Assembly: GCA_017517985.1 (NCBI GenBank)
Contig: JAFWWX010000389.1
Span: forward strand, 1 to 34,809
DNA from: Clostridia bacterium
GTDB taxonomy: Bacteria; Bacillota_A; Clostridia; Oscillospirales; CAG-382
DNA: 34,809 nt
Reading direction: 5' to 3'
Shown here in pieces: positions 25,706-34,809 of this stretch; position 1 is the first letter of the stretch, and each line of letters opens with the position of its first letter. Both the position numbers and the translations under genes were made by a program. Below the pieces are notes generated by a model. It searched no databases and was not told where the DNA came from. It saw only the letters and a program-made list of their open reading frames with translations.

Positions 25706-26830
25706 ATGCTAAGACTTCCGATAAGAATATATGCCTTTTTCCGGCGGAATACTGTTATGACGGTTGCTTTCTTTGCGGCAGTGATAACAAGCTTTATTGT
25801 AAAGCCCGACAAGGAGTATATCGGTTATTTCGACTTTAAAACCCTTGCCTGTCTTTTTTCTGTGCTTGCGGTGGTATGTGCTTTGCGGAATATAAAGTTT
25901 TTTACAATACTTGCCCGGAAAATTGTTCAGTGCTTCGGCACTGTCCGTATGACACTGCTAGCACTTATTTACATAACCTTTATAGGCTCAATGCTTATAG
26001 CCAACGATATGGCACTTCTGACTTTTCTGCCCCTTGGATATTTTGTTCTCGATTCAACGGGTATGAAAAAGTATATGGCGGTAACCTTTATAATGCAGAA
26101 TATTGCCGCAAACCTTGGTGGTATGCTGACTCCCTTCGGGAATCCGCAGAATCTCTATCTTTATTCCAAATTTGAAATTCCGACAGCTGAGTTTGTACGG
26201 GTGATGTTTCCGCCCTTTGCCGTTGCAATTGTACTTATAACGGTTATATGTCTTTTCTTCCCAAATGAAAAAATGAAGCTTGACAGTAGCGAGAAAATGT
26301 CACTGCCAGCCGGCAGAACTGTCATTTATCTTATTCTTTTTGCTCTGTCAATTGCTATTGTTTTCAGAGGTATTCCTTATTATATCGGTTTTCTGATAAT
26401 ACTTACAGCGATGCTTTTCCTTGATAGAGATGCGCTCAAAAAAGTGGACTATCCTCTGCTTTTCACATTTTTCTGCTTTTTTATCTTTTCCGGCAATATG
26501 GGAAGAATTGAGGCTGTCAGAGCTTTCTTTTCCTCTTTTCTCGAAACAGATACACTGCTCTTTTCAGCACTCTCCTGTCAGGTTATAAGTAATGTTCCGT
26601 CGGCAATCCTTCTTTCGCAGTTTACGAATAACTGGCAATCTCTTCTTGTGGGCGTTAATATCGGCGGTGCGGGAACGCTGATTGCATCTCTTGCAAGTCT
26701 TATTACTTTTAGTGAATATCAGCTTCACGACCCCCTGGGTGCTAAAAAATATATAAAGCTGTTTTCTGCCTTTAATTTCGGCTTCCTTGCGATACTCTAT
26801 ATGTTTTCGCATTTTATACAGAGGTTATAA
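25706..26830 (+). CDS. ArsB/CitM/NhaD-like ion permease (SLC13-related)
   Basis: 374 aa with about ten hydrophobic helices. The repeated ion-transporter signatures 'IANDMALLTFLPL' and 'NIAANLGGMLTPFGNPQNLYLY' define the citrate/arsenite/Na+-H+ ion-transporter superfamily; the second half has a counterpart, 'VGVNIGGAGTLIASLASLI'. It is shorter than ArsB (about 430), resembling YbiR-like members. The substrate is not predictable. A GAAAGAGAG site precedes the ATG, which starts 15 bases after the upstream hairpin. No ars genes are nearby, so arsenite is not supported. Confidence 0.82.
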   Translation: MLRLPIRIYAFFRRNTVMTVAFFAAVITSFIVKPDKEYIGYFDFKTLACLFSVLAVVCALRNIKFFTILARKIVQCFGTVRMTLLALIYITFIGSMLIANDMALLTFLPLGYFVLDSTGMKKYMAVTFIMQNIAANLGGMLTPFGNPQNLYLYSKFEIPTAEFVRVMFPPFAVAIVLITVICLFFPNEKMKLDSSEKMSLPAGRTVIYLILFALSIAIVFRGIPYYIGFLIILTAMLFLDRDALKKVDYPLLFTFFCFFIFSGNMGRIEAVRAFFSSFLETDTLLFSALSCQVISNVPSAILLSQFTNNWQSLLVGVNIGGAGTLIASLASLITFSEYQLHDPLGAKKYIKLFSAFNFGFLAILYMFSHFIQRL

Positions 26831-26900
26831 TGAAAATAAATATACACATATAAAGAGGTATGCATTATAGTTTGTTGTAAAACTATATAAAAGTTTAGGT

Positions 26901-27117
26901 CAAGCCTTTTCAAAGTCTTGCAGTTTCCAAAGGCGGAGGATTGGGCGCCCACCGTGATGGGCGAAATTCTTTTTCTACCAATCCAAAACGCGGGAGTGGG
27001 TGAATTTTCATACCTGTAGGGATGAAAAGAGGGCAAACACTCGTCGGAGGTTCGCCCTTGTATCTCGGATAACAATTTTACAATAAGTTCAGACGCACAC
27101 CGCTTGCGGTGTGCGTC
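26901..27117. repeat. Composite intergenic element of consecutive hairpins
   Basis: No gene is seen in 26831-27207. Five or more hairpins follow one another: CAAGCCTTT/AAAGTCTTG (26901-26920); GGATTGG (26938-26944)/CCAATCC (26978-26984), enclosing CGCCCA/TGGGCG (26946-26963); TTTTCAT/ATGAAAA (27005-27028); AGGGCAAAC/GTTCGCCCT with one mismatch (27030-27058); and the GC-rich stem at 27092-27117. The core is richer in G+C than its surroundings. It resembles degenerate intergenic repeats of Clostridia; whether it is repeated elsewhere cannot be seen here. Confidence 0.5.
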
Positions 27118-27130
27118 ATTTCTGTTTATA
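27092..27130. terminator. Strong hairpin between convergent genes
   Basis: GACGCACACCGC pairs perfectly with GCGGTGTGCGTC around a TT (12 bp). On the plus strand ATTTCTGTTT follows, a weak T-tract. It lies between the convergent permease and relQ genes. Confidence 0.6.
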
Positions 27131-27207
27131 TAGTTATATACGGAAAACGGCAGGGAATTTATAAGACTTGCTCTGATGTTTGTTTTCTACAAAATCGCAA
27201 GAGAAAA

Positions 27208-27891
27208 TTATTGCTTAGACAACTCGATTCTTTGACGAATGTCCTCCATTTTCAAATCAAGCTCGGATATCTTCTCGGCACATTCACGAAGCTCTGTTTG
27301 CAGTTTTTCCGCTATGTCATCGGGAAGTTCCTTTTTGTAGTGCATTTTGTGTTCAAGGCTTGCCCAGAAATCCATAGCTATAGTGCGAAGCTGAATTTCA
27401 ACCCTCATCATACGCTTTTCCTTTTGAAGGTATATGGGAATCTCAACCACAAGATGAAGACTTCTGTAGCCGTTTTCCTTGGGGCGCTTTATGTAGTCGG
27501 TGGCTTTTACGAGTGTGATGTCGTCCTGGGAAAGAAAACATTCCGCAATAATATATATATCGTCAACAAAAGGGCAGATTACCCTGACACCTGCAACGTC
27601 ATTAAGATTTGCCTGTACTGATTCTACTGTCAAAGGCAGTCCTTTGCGTATAAGCTTTTCGGAGATACTTTCAAAAGATTTTAGTCTTGTTTTTATGGAT
27701 TCAATGGGGTTTCTTTCCTGCTCCAGAGAAAACTGATAATTCAATACCTTAAATTTTGTTTCCACCTCAAGCATAGCGCAGTTGTAGTATGTCATTATGC
27801 GCTTTGCGCCAAGCATATGCTTGTAGAAATTTTCTATAAGCTCTATCTGCTCAGGCAATAGTCTCTTGCGGTTATTTACGGTTTCTTCCAT
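27208..27891 (-). CDS. relQ: Small alarmone synthetase (GTP pyrophosphokinase)
   Basis: 227 aa, a single RelA-SpoT synthetase domain without a hydrolase or TGS domain, matching RelQ/YjbM length. It makes (p)ppGpp by moving pyrophosphate from ATP to GTP or GDP. Visible motifs are 'NDVAGVRVICPFVDDIY', 'KENGYRSLHLVVEIP' and the catalytic block 'VEIQLRTIAMDFWASLEHK', with the Glu-x-Gln and Lys residues intact. The ends are helical. Its promoter is not certain. It is in line with ruvX, 87 bases downstream of it. Confidence 0.9.
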   Translation of the reverse strand: MEETVNNRKRLLPEQIELIENFYKHMLGAKRIMTYYNCAMLEVETKFKVLNYQFSLEQERNPIESIKTRLKSFESISEKLIRKGLPLTVESVQANLNDVAGVRVICPFVDDIYIIAECFLSQDDITLVKATDYIKRPKENGYRSLHLVVEIPIYLQKEKRMMRVEIQLRTIAMDFWASLEHKMHYKKELPDDIAEKLQTELRECAEKISELDLKMEDIRQRIELSKQ

Positions 27892-27978
27892 AATTACCTG
27901 CCTTTCTTTTTATGGTATAATCATAGCATACTTTTGTGAAAGCGTAATGATGGGGCTGTGATGTTTATCTGGATGTTA

Positions 27979-28395
27979 TCAAAAAGCTTTGTTTCTGTCA
28001 AGATAGCTTTGCAGAATAATCTGCGCAGAAAGGGTGTCAATGGCATCCTTTCTTTTTTTGCCGTATGTGCCGGTTTCATTCATAAAGCCAGCTGCAAGAA
28101 TTGTTGTTCTTCTCTCATCATACATTTCTGTTTTAATACCGCTTTTTTCGGCAACTTCCTTTGCAAAACTCCGGCACTTTTCGGCTCTTTCACCGCAGCT
28201 TCCGTCCATATTTACCGGAAGGCCCACAACAATAAGCTCGGCATTGTTATCCTTCGCCGCTTTTACCGCAGCCTCAACCGCACTTCGAAAGCCTGTAACT
28301 TTAACTGTACCTATTCCACTCGCGAGAAAGCCTGTCGGGTCACTCACGGCAATACCCATTCGTGCTTCTCCAAAATCAATCCCCAATACTCTCAT
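27979..28395 (-). CDS. ruvX: YqgF/RuvX-family nuclease (predicted Holliday junction resolvase)
   Basis: 138 aa, the usual length. RNase H-like fold: 'VLGIDFGEARMGIAVSD' (Asp7), 'VVGLPVNMDG', 'YDERRTT' and 'KRKDAIDTLSAQIIL' with the final Asp. In E. coli the family also acts in 16S rRNA 5'-end maturation, so the exact role is open. The ATG at 28395 is preceded by AGAGGTG with about six bases of spacing; the upstream GTG at 28404 is rejected because it overlaps this site. Confidence 0.9.
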   Translation of the reverse strand: MRVLGIDFGEARMGIAVSDPTGFLASGIGTVKVTGFRSAVEAAVKAAKDNNAELIVVGLPVNMDGSCGERAEKCRSFAKEVAEKSGIKTEMYDERRTTILAAGFMNETGTYGKKRKDAIDTLSAQIILQSYLDRNKAF

Positions 28396-28604
28396 ATAAA
28401 ACACCTCTGAACGTTATTTCTGTTATTAATTTTAACAAACTAATATCTGTATTATTCAATTATATTTTAATATAAAAAAATGAACAAATAAACAGTATGC
28501 GGGTAGGTTGCAGAGAGAAAAGCAAGTTCAAAAAGGGTATTTTTTCATAGTTATAGTGATGTGGGAATATAATGTAAAAAGTATATATTTCCGGAGGTGT
28601 TACT

Positions 28605-28790
28605 GTGAATAATTTCCGCAGACTGTTTTATCAGATTATTCTCGTTGTTCTTGCGCTTGCCTTTACACTTTGCATACGATACATAGTAAGTACCAAAAGT
28701 ACCGAGGCTGGAACTTTTGGTGCAGAGAACGAAGATGCTGCTGTTACCGTGTCGGCGATTTTTTCATCAATGACAGAAAAGGGAAGGTGA
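28605..28790 (+). CDS. 61-aa single-pass membrane peptide upstream of M50 protease
   Basis: It starts with GTG five bases after a strong GGAGGTG (28593-28599), with a TATAAT (28568-28573) in the leader. One N-terminal membrane helix ('LFYQIILVVLALAFTLCIRYIV') is followed by a soluble tail ending in 'VTVSAIFSSMTEKGR'. The stop is four bases before the protease ATG, so the two are coupled. I recognise no family. SpoIVFB has a partner, SpoIVFA, encoded just before it; this peptide has that position but is much smaller, so a partner role is only an idea. Confidence 0.7.
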   Translation: MNNFRRLFYQIILVVLALAFTLCIRYIVSTKSTEAGTFGAENEDAAVTVSAIFSSMTEKGR

Positions 28791-28794
28791 GAGT

Positions 28795-29403
28795 ATGATA
28801 CGTCTTTTCAAAGGTCGTGTGTGCGTCAGCGTTTTTGCACTTATGCTTGTGCTGATTATACTGTTTTCCGTGGATTCGGTATTTTTCATTGTTGCTATTT
28901 TGGGAGCTTTGCTTCATGAGGTGGCGCATCTTATTGCAATGAAACTGTGCGGCGCAAAAATTATAAGAATATCTATATACCCCTTTGGTGCAGATATAAA
29001 AGCGGATACTTTGGGGCTTACATATAAAGAGGAAATTGCTGTTGCACTGGCAGGACCTCTTATGAGTCTGTTCGCATCGGCTGTAGCTTTTCTGTTTTTG
29101 CATTTTGGTACATATATTTATGTTCTTGCCTTTGCAGTGTCAAATTTTCTTTTCTTTGCAGTTAATATTCTGCCGGTGAGAGGGCTTGACGGGGGGAGAG
29201 TATTGTTTTCAGCGCTTATGATTAAATTTGATGTTGCAGATGCCTACAGAATATATGACTATATTTCAACCTTTGCCTTTGGACTCCTTTGTTTTCTTTC
29301 GCTGTTTCTGCTCTGGCTTTCCGGGTATAATTTATCGCTTCTGTTTATATGTTGTTATCTTTTTATATCCGAATACGCAAGGCAGAAGCTTTGTTATGGG
29401 TGA
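28795..29403 (+). CDS. M50-family site-2 protease, SpoIVFB-like
   Basis: 202 aa, about six membrane helices. The zinc-binding motif HEVAH is at residues 41-45, and the second catalytic motif 'NILPVRGLDGGR' with Asp132 at about 124-135, spaced as in SpoIVFB (HELAH at 43-47 and Asp137). It cleaves proteins within the membrane. In Bacillus SpoIVFB activates pro-sigma-K in sporulation, but no such substrate gene is nearby and the link is by family alone. AAGGTGAGA lies before the ATG. The end is followed by a good terminator. Confidence 0.88.
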   Translation: MIRLFKGRVCVSVFALMLVLIILFSVDSVFFIVAILGALLHEVAHLIAMKLCGAKIIRISIYPFGADIKADTLGLTYKEEIAVALAGPLMSLFASAVAFLFLHFGTYIYVLAFAVSNFLFFAVNILPVRGLDGGRVLFSALMIKFDVADAYRIYDYISTFAFGLLCFLSLFLLWLSGYNLSLLFICCYLFISEYARQKLCYG

Positions 29404-29456
29404 AAGGCGGAATTGTTTTTGAACATTTCCATATATTTACAATAGTACAACCGGCT

Positions 29457-29497
29457 CAAAAATGCACAAGTCTGTTTTGCGGACCTGTGCATTTTTT
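29457..29497 (+). terminator. Terminator of the M50 unit
   Basis: AAAAATGCACA(A)GTC pairs with GAC(C)TGTGCATTTTT, followed by T-run. It is about 55 bases after the protease stop. The rest of 29404-29818 holds the rpoB promoter and leader. Confidence 0.88.
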
Positions 29498-29606
29498 AGT
29501 TTTGCGTACTGCTGACACAAATAGCAGTATTTTATGTATTTTAAGAAGCTGAAATGCTTATATTGGATGATTTTGTAAACAAATTGATAAAATCTGTCAA
29601 AAGTCC

Positions 29607-29635
29607 TTGACAAGCCCTTTAAATGCTGATATAAT
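29607..29635 (+). promoter_or_regulatory. Strong consensus promoter of rpoB
   Basis: Perfect TTGACA (29607-29612), 17-bp spacer, perfect TATAAT (29630-29635), with TG for an extended -10. The start is predicted near 29642, with a leader of about 185 nt. A second TATAAT at 29648-29653 lacks a -35. The leader has a short ACCAA/TTGGT hairpin but no structure I recognise. Confidence 0.88.
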
Positions 29636-29827
29636 CCTAAAATGCATTATAATCGCTAATAGTCTGCATTGATAGGCTGAGGCTTTGTGCCCGTTCGACA
29701 AAAAACACCAAAAAAGTGCTTGGTCAAAAGGGAGAAAGTTTTGCTGAAAGTGCCGGAAATTTTGGCGGATTAACTAATAAAAGCGGAAAAATAAAGACCC
29801 AAATTTTAAGGAGTGTGATTGCTAATT

Positions 29828-32800
29828 ATGGTAAAACCCGTAAAACTCGGAAAGACCGTAAGACAGAGCTTTTCCAAAATCAACGAACTGCTCGAAATGC
29901 CCAACCTTATCGAAGTTCAGAAGGAATCCTTCGATTGGTTTGTAAAAGAGGGACTTCGTGAGGTTCTTGAGGATGTTTCTCCTCTTGTTGATTATTCAGG
30001 AAATCTCAATATCGAATTTATCGACTATTCCATCGGTGCAAAGACAAAGTATCCGGTGGAGGAATGTAAGGAACGTGATGTCAACTACGCAGCCCCCCTT
30101 GAAGTTAAGGTAAGACTTTCAAACAAGCTGACAGGTGAGGTTACCGACTCTAAAGTATTTATGGGCGATATTCCTCTTATGACAGATACAGGTACATTTG
30201 TTATCAACGGCGCTGAAAGAGTTATCGTTTCACAGATTGTGCGCTCACCCGGTATCTATTATGAATCGGCAACAGACAAGTCCGATAAGAAGACATTTGC
30301 CACTACAGTTATCCCTTACAGAGGTGCGTGGCTTGAATACGAAACAGATGCCAATGATATATTCTATGTAAGAATAGACAAAAACAGAAAAATTCCTGTA
30401 ACTGTTCTTATTCGTGCTCTCGGTGTAGGTGCATCAAACACTTCCACAGATGAGGATGTTATTGCTGTGTTCGGTGATGATGCCAAGGTTCTTGAAACTC
30501 TCAAGAAGGATACTTCCGAAACAGACTCTCTCAAGAACGATACAACTCCCAGAGAAGAAGCCCTTAAGGAAATCTATAAGAAGCTTCGCCCCGGAGATCC
30601 GCCTCTTGTGGAAAGTGCAGAACTTCTTCTTCACAATCTTTTCTTTGATCCCAAACGTTACGATATTTCCGCTGTCGGACGTTATAAGTTCAATAAGAAA
30701 CTCTCCATAGCAAGAAGAATCGCAGGCTTTGAACTTGCAGAAGATGTATATTCTCCCTTTACAGGCGAGCTCATTTTTGAAAAGGGACATATTCTCAGCA
30801 AGGAAGATTCCGAAAAGGTTGAAAAAGCCGGCGTTTGCGAAGCATATATCATGTCTAACGAAATTAACACCGAACCTGTAAAGTTTAAGGTGTTCACAAA
30901 CGGTATGTGCGATATATATGCTCTTGAAGACGGAATAATTCCCAAGAGCTATGACCTTTCCTCACTTGAAATTACAGAGAAGGTAAGCGTTGCTGTTCTT
31001 CGTGAAATACTTGAAAGCACAGACAACGAAAAAGACTTTATAGATCAGTTCGAGCTTCGTCGTGATGAGCTTATTCCGAGACACATAACAAAGGAAGATA
31101 TTTTTGCAACAATCAACTATCTCCTTTGCCTTGTTCATAACTCCGGCACAGTGGATGATATTGACCATCTTGGTAACCGTAGACTCAGATGCGTAGGCGA
31201 ACTTCTTCAGAACCAGATGAGAATTGGTTTTGCAAGAATGGACAAGATTGTTAAAGAACGTATAACAATGCAGGATCAGGATAATATGAAGGTTCAGAAC
31301 CTTATAAATATCCGTCCCATCGTTTCCGCAATCAAGGAATTTTTCGGTTCATCTCCGCTTTCACAGTTCATGGACCAGTCCAACCCTCTTGCAGAGCTTA
31401 CTCACAAGAGAAGACTTTCAGCTCTTGGCCCGGGCGGTCTTTCCCGTGACAGAGCATCCTTTGAAGTTCGAGATGTTCACTATACCCATTACGGAAGAAT
31501 GTGTCCTATCGAAACACCTGAAGGTCCTAACATCGGTCTTATTTCTTATCTTTCAACTTATGCAAAAATAAATAAATTCGGCTTTATTGAAGCTCCCTAC
31601 CGTAAGGTTGATAAGGAGACAGGCAGAGTTACAGAAGAAGTTGTATATATGACAGCTGACGTAGAAGACCAGTATGTTGTTGCTCAGGCGAACGAGCCCC
31701 TCACAGAAGAAGGCTATTTCGTAAACAAGAGAGTAACAGTTCGTAACAGAGAAGAAATCCTTGAAGTTGATATGGAAAAGGTTGACTTTATGGACGTTTC
31801 TCCTAAGATGGTTGTGTCTGTAGCTACAGCGTGTATCCCCTTCCTTGAAAACGACGACAATACCAGAGCGCTGATGGGTTCAAACATGCAGAAGCAGGCA
31901 GTTCCGCTTATGATGTGTGATAACCCCATAGTTGCAACAGGTATGGAATATAAAGCTGCTGTTGACTCAGGCGTTGTTATATGCGCAAAGGAAGACGGTG
32001 TTGTAACAAAGGTTACTTCCAACTACATTAAGATTATGGACGACCTCGGAAACGAGCACGTTTATGAGCTTCTCAAGTTTAAGAGATCCAACCAGGGTAC
32101 TTGCGTAAACCAGAGACCTATAGTTGACTCCGGCGAAAGAGTAACAAAGGGACAGGTTATCGCAGATGGTCCTGCAACAAAGAACGGTGAAATCGCCCTC
32201 GGTAAGAACGCTCTCATAGGCTTTATGACATGGGAAGGTTACAACTACGAGGATGCCGTACTCCTTAACGAAAATCTTGTAAGAAACGATGTTTATACAT
32301 CAATTCATATTGAAGAATATACACACGAAGCAAGAGATACAAAGCTCGGACCGGAAGAAATCACAAGAGAAATTCCCAATGTTGGCGAAGACGCTCTTAA
32401 GAATCTTACTCTTGACGGTATTATCTGCAAGGGTGCAGAGGTTCAGGCAGGCGATATCCTCGTTGGTAAGGTTACACCTAAGGGTGAAACCGAGCTTACA
32501 GCTGAAGAAAGACTTCTCCGTGCAATCTTCGGTGAAAAGGCAAGAGAAGTAAGAGATACATCCCTCAGAGTTCCCCACGGCGAATCCGGTATTATTCTTG
32601 ATGTTAGAGAATTTACTCGTGAAAACGGCGATGAACTCGGACCGGGTGTAAACAAGGTAGTTAAAATATACATTGCACAGAAGAGAAAAATTTCTGTCGG
32701 CGATAAAATGGCGGGCCGTCACGGTAATAAGGGTGTCGTTTCAAGAATCCTTCCTCCCGAAGATATGCCCTTCCTCGCAGATGGTACTCCTCTTGATATC

Positions 32801-33571
32801 GTTCTTAACCCGCTGGGCGTTCCTTCACGAATGAATATCGGACAGGTGCTTGAAGTGCATCTTGGTATCGCAGCAAAGAAGCTCGGCTGGAAGATTATGA
32901 CACCTGTATTTGACGGTGCAAATGAAAAGGATATTGATGAGTGTCTGAAGATGGCGGGAATGTCCGAGGACGGAAAGTCTGTACTTTATGACGGACGTAC
33001 CGGTGAACGCTTTGACAACCCCGTAACTGTAGGTATAATGTATTACCTCAAGCTTCATCACCTTGTTGACGATAAGATCCACGCACGTTCCACAGGTCCT
33101 TACTCTCTTGTTACACAGCAGCCTCTGGGCGGTAAAGCTCAGTTCGGTGGACAGCGTTTCGGAGAAATGGAAGTTTGGGCTCTCGAAGCGTACGGTGCAG
33201 CTTATACACTTCAGGAAATTCTTACTGTTAAGTCTGACGACGTTATAGGACGTGTAAAGGCTTACGAAGCAATAGTAAAGGGACAGAATATTCCTACTCC
33301 CGGTGTTCCGGAATCCTTCAAAGTACTTGTGCGTGAGCTTCAGTCTCTTGCACTTGATATTCAGATTCTTGATAAAGAAGGAAATGAAATCAAGCTTAAG
33401 GATTATTCCGAAGACTCCGAGGTGCTCCGCAATGTTCCCGGTTCTTCTGAAGACTTCGCAAAGGACGAGCAGTACGTAACAAACGAAAGCGAGCTTGCAG
33501 GAAGCTACAGAACAGGCGAAGCCTATGAAATGGACTCGGATGCTGAGCTTGACTTCGGCGACGGTCAGTAA
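29828..33571 (+). CDS. rpoB: RNA polymerase subunit beta
   Basis: About 1247 aa, part of the core enzyme with the catalytic and DNA channels. The rifampicin cluster '[19 protein letters not shown]' and '[17 protein letters not shown]' keep the Asp, His and Ser of sensitive enzymes (E. coli D516, H526, S531). '[15 protein letters not shown]' and '[24 protein letters not shown]' are universal beta motifs. I prefer ATG 29828 because 'MVKPVKLGK' looks like the conserved start in relatives; TTG 29819 has the better distance (5) from AAGGAG at 29808-29813 and is the other candidate. It is led by its own promoter, not by rplL. Confidence 0.97.
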   Translation: MVKPVKLGKTVRQSFSKINELLEMPNLIEVQKESFDWFVKEGLREVLEDVSPLVDYSGNLNIEFIDYSIGAKTKYPVEECKERDVNYAAPLEVKVRLSNKLTGEVTDSKVFMGDIPLMTDTGTFVINGAERVIVSQIVRSPGIYYESATDKSDKKTFATTVIPYRGAWLEYETDANDIFYVRIDKNRKIPVTVLIRALGVGASNTSTDEDVIAVFGDDAKVLETLKKDTSETDSLKNDTTPREEALKEIYKKLRPGDPPLVESAELLLHNLFFDPKRYDISAVGRYKFNKKLSIARRIAGFELAEDVYSPFTGELIFEKGHILSKEDSEKVEKAGVCEAYIMSNEINTEPVKFKVFTNGMCDIYALEDGIIPKSYDLSSLEITEKVSVAVLREILESTDNEKDFIDQFELRRDELIPRHITKEDIFATINYLLCLVHNSGTVDDIDHLGNRRLRCVGELLQNQMRIGFARMDKIVKERITMQDQDNMKVQNLINIRPIVSAIKEFFGSSPLSQFMDQSNPLAELTHKRRLSALGPGGLSRDRASFEVRDVHYTHYGRMCPIETPEGPNIGLISYLSTYAKINKFGFIEAPYRKVDKETGRVTEEVVYMTADVEDQYVVAQANEPLTEEGYFVNKRVTVRNREEILEVDMEKVDFMDVSPKMVVSVATACIPFLENDDNTRALMGSNMQKQAVPLMMCDNPIVATGMEYKAAVDSGVVICAKEDGVVTKVTSNYIKIMDDLGNEHVYELLKFKRSNQGTCVNQRPIVDSGERVTKGQVIADGPATKNGEIALGKNALIGFMTWEGYNYEDAVLLNENLVRNDVYTSIHIEEYTHEARDTKLGPEEITREIPNVGEDALKNLTLDGIICKGAEVQAGDILVGKVTPKGETELTAEERLLRAIFGEKAREVRDTSLRVPHGESGIILDVREFTRENGDELGPGVNKVVKIYIAQKRKISVGDKMAGRHGNKGVVSRILPPEDMPFLADGTPLDIVLNPLGVPSRMNIGQVLEVHLGIAAKKLGWKIMTPVFDGANEKDIDECLKMAGMSEDGKSVLYDGRTGERFDNPVTVGIMYYLKLHHLVDDKIHARSTGPYSLVTQQPLGGKAQFGGQRFGEMEVWALEAYGAAYTLQEILTVKSDDVIGRVKAYEAIVKGQNIPTPGVPESFKVLVRELQSLALDIQILDKEGNEIKLKDYSEDSEVLRNVPGSSEDFAKDEQYVTNESELAGSYRTGEAYEMDSDAELDFGDGQ

Positions 33572-33657
33572 GACGGATTTTCAAAAGCACAGACCAAAAC
33601 AGCAGAGAAAAATCTCCGTAAATGTAAAACACTACAAGTAAAGGAGCGCATATATAG

Positions 33658-34809
<1,152 letters not shown>

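Noticed and set aside
25706..26830. Arsenite efflux (arsB) assignment
   Set aside because: The protein is in the same superfamily but is shorter, and no arsR, arsA or arsC gene is nearby.
27109..27621. 170-aa plus-strand frame opposite relQ
   Set aside because: It is antisense to a well-supported synthetase gene and lacks a ribosome site.
29716..29961. 81-aa frame covering the rpoB leader and its start
   Set aside because: It overlaps rpoB in another frame, begins with GTG without a ribosome site, and shows no protein-like features.

Overview
The window looks like a low-GC, Gram-positive Clostridia chromosome, probably of the Ruminococcaceae/Oscillospiraceae type. The reasons are strong AGGAGG-type ribosome sites, sigma-A promoters (TTGACA-17-TATAAT), a Gram-positive LexA box, a SpoIVFB-like M50 protease, a RelQ-type synthetase and firmicute-like RpoB/RpoC. 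The taxon is an inference. I saw no tRNA, rRNA, CRISPR array, transposase or phage gene. The window runs off the end inside rpoC.

Region 1 (384-13562) is the accessory highlight: one long plus-strand operon with a good extended -10 promoter and a terminal hairpin. It encodes a giant 1175-aa extracellular solute-binding protein with two similar N-terminal beta-rich modules, a first pair of CUT1-type ABC permeases, a secreted-propeller/TPR/Yip1 membrane fusion, a large secreted protein that looks like a DUF5696/glycoside-hydrolase-like protein split by a Glu-rich linker, and a second permease pair. No ATPase is present, so a shared MsmX-type ATPase is presumably used. Two possible 15-codon leader ORFs and two stem-loops lie in the untranslated parts. 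This looks like a poorly described glycan capture and import system.

Region 2 (13.7-17.8 kb) is housekeeping. lexA has its own promoter and a LexA box over the -35. A convergent minus-strand set follows: an orphan membrane protein and the operon yabB/trmN6-like methyltransferase, rsmI and a TIGR01212 radical SAM protein.

Region 3 (17.7-26.8 kb) runs on the plus strand: a diacylglycerol-kinase-family lipid kinase, a ClC transporter with a non-canonical GREGA motif, a TetR regulator, an AlaX-type alanyl-tRNA editing protein, a PutP-like Na+/proline symporter with an extra loop domain, a HAD phosphatase, an SDR oxidoreductase and an ArsB/CitM-like permease. A 220-bp chain of hairpins (26901-27117) follows.

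Region 4 (27.2-34.8 kb): relQ and ruvX on the minus strand, then a 61-aa membrane peptide coupled to an M50 site-2 protease, a terminator, a consensus promoter and the RNA polymerase genes rpoB and rpoC (partial).
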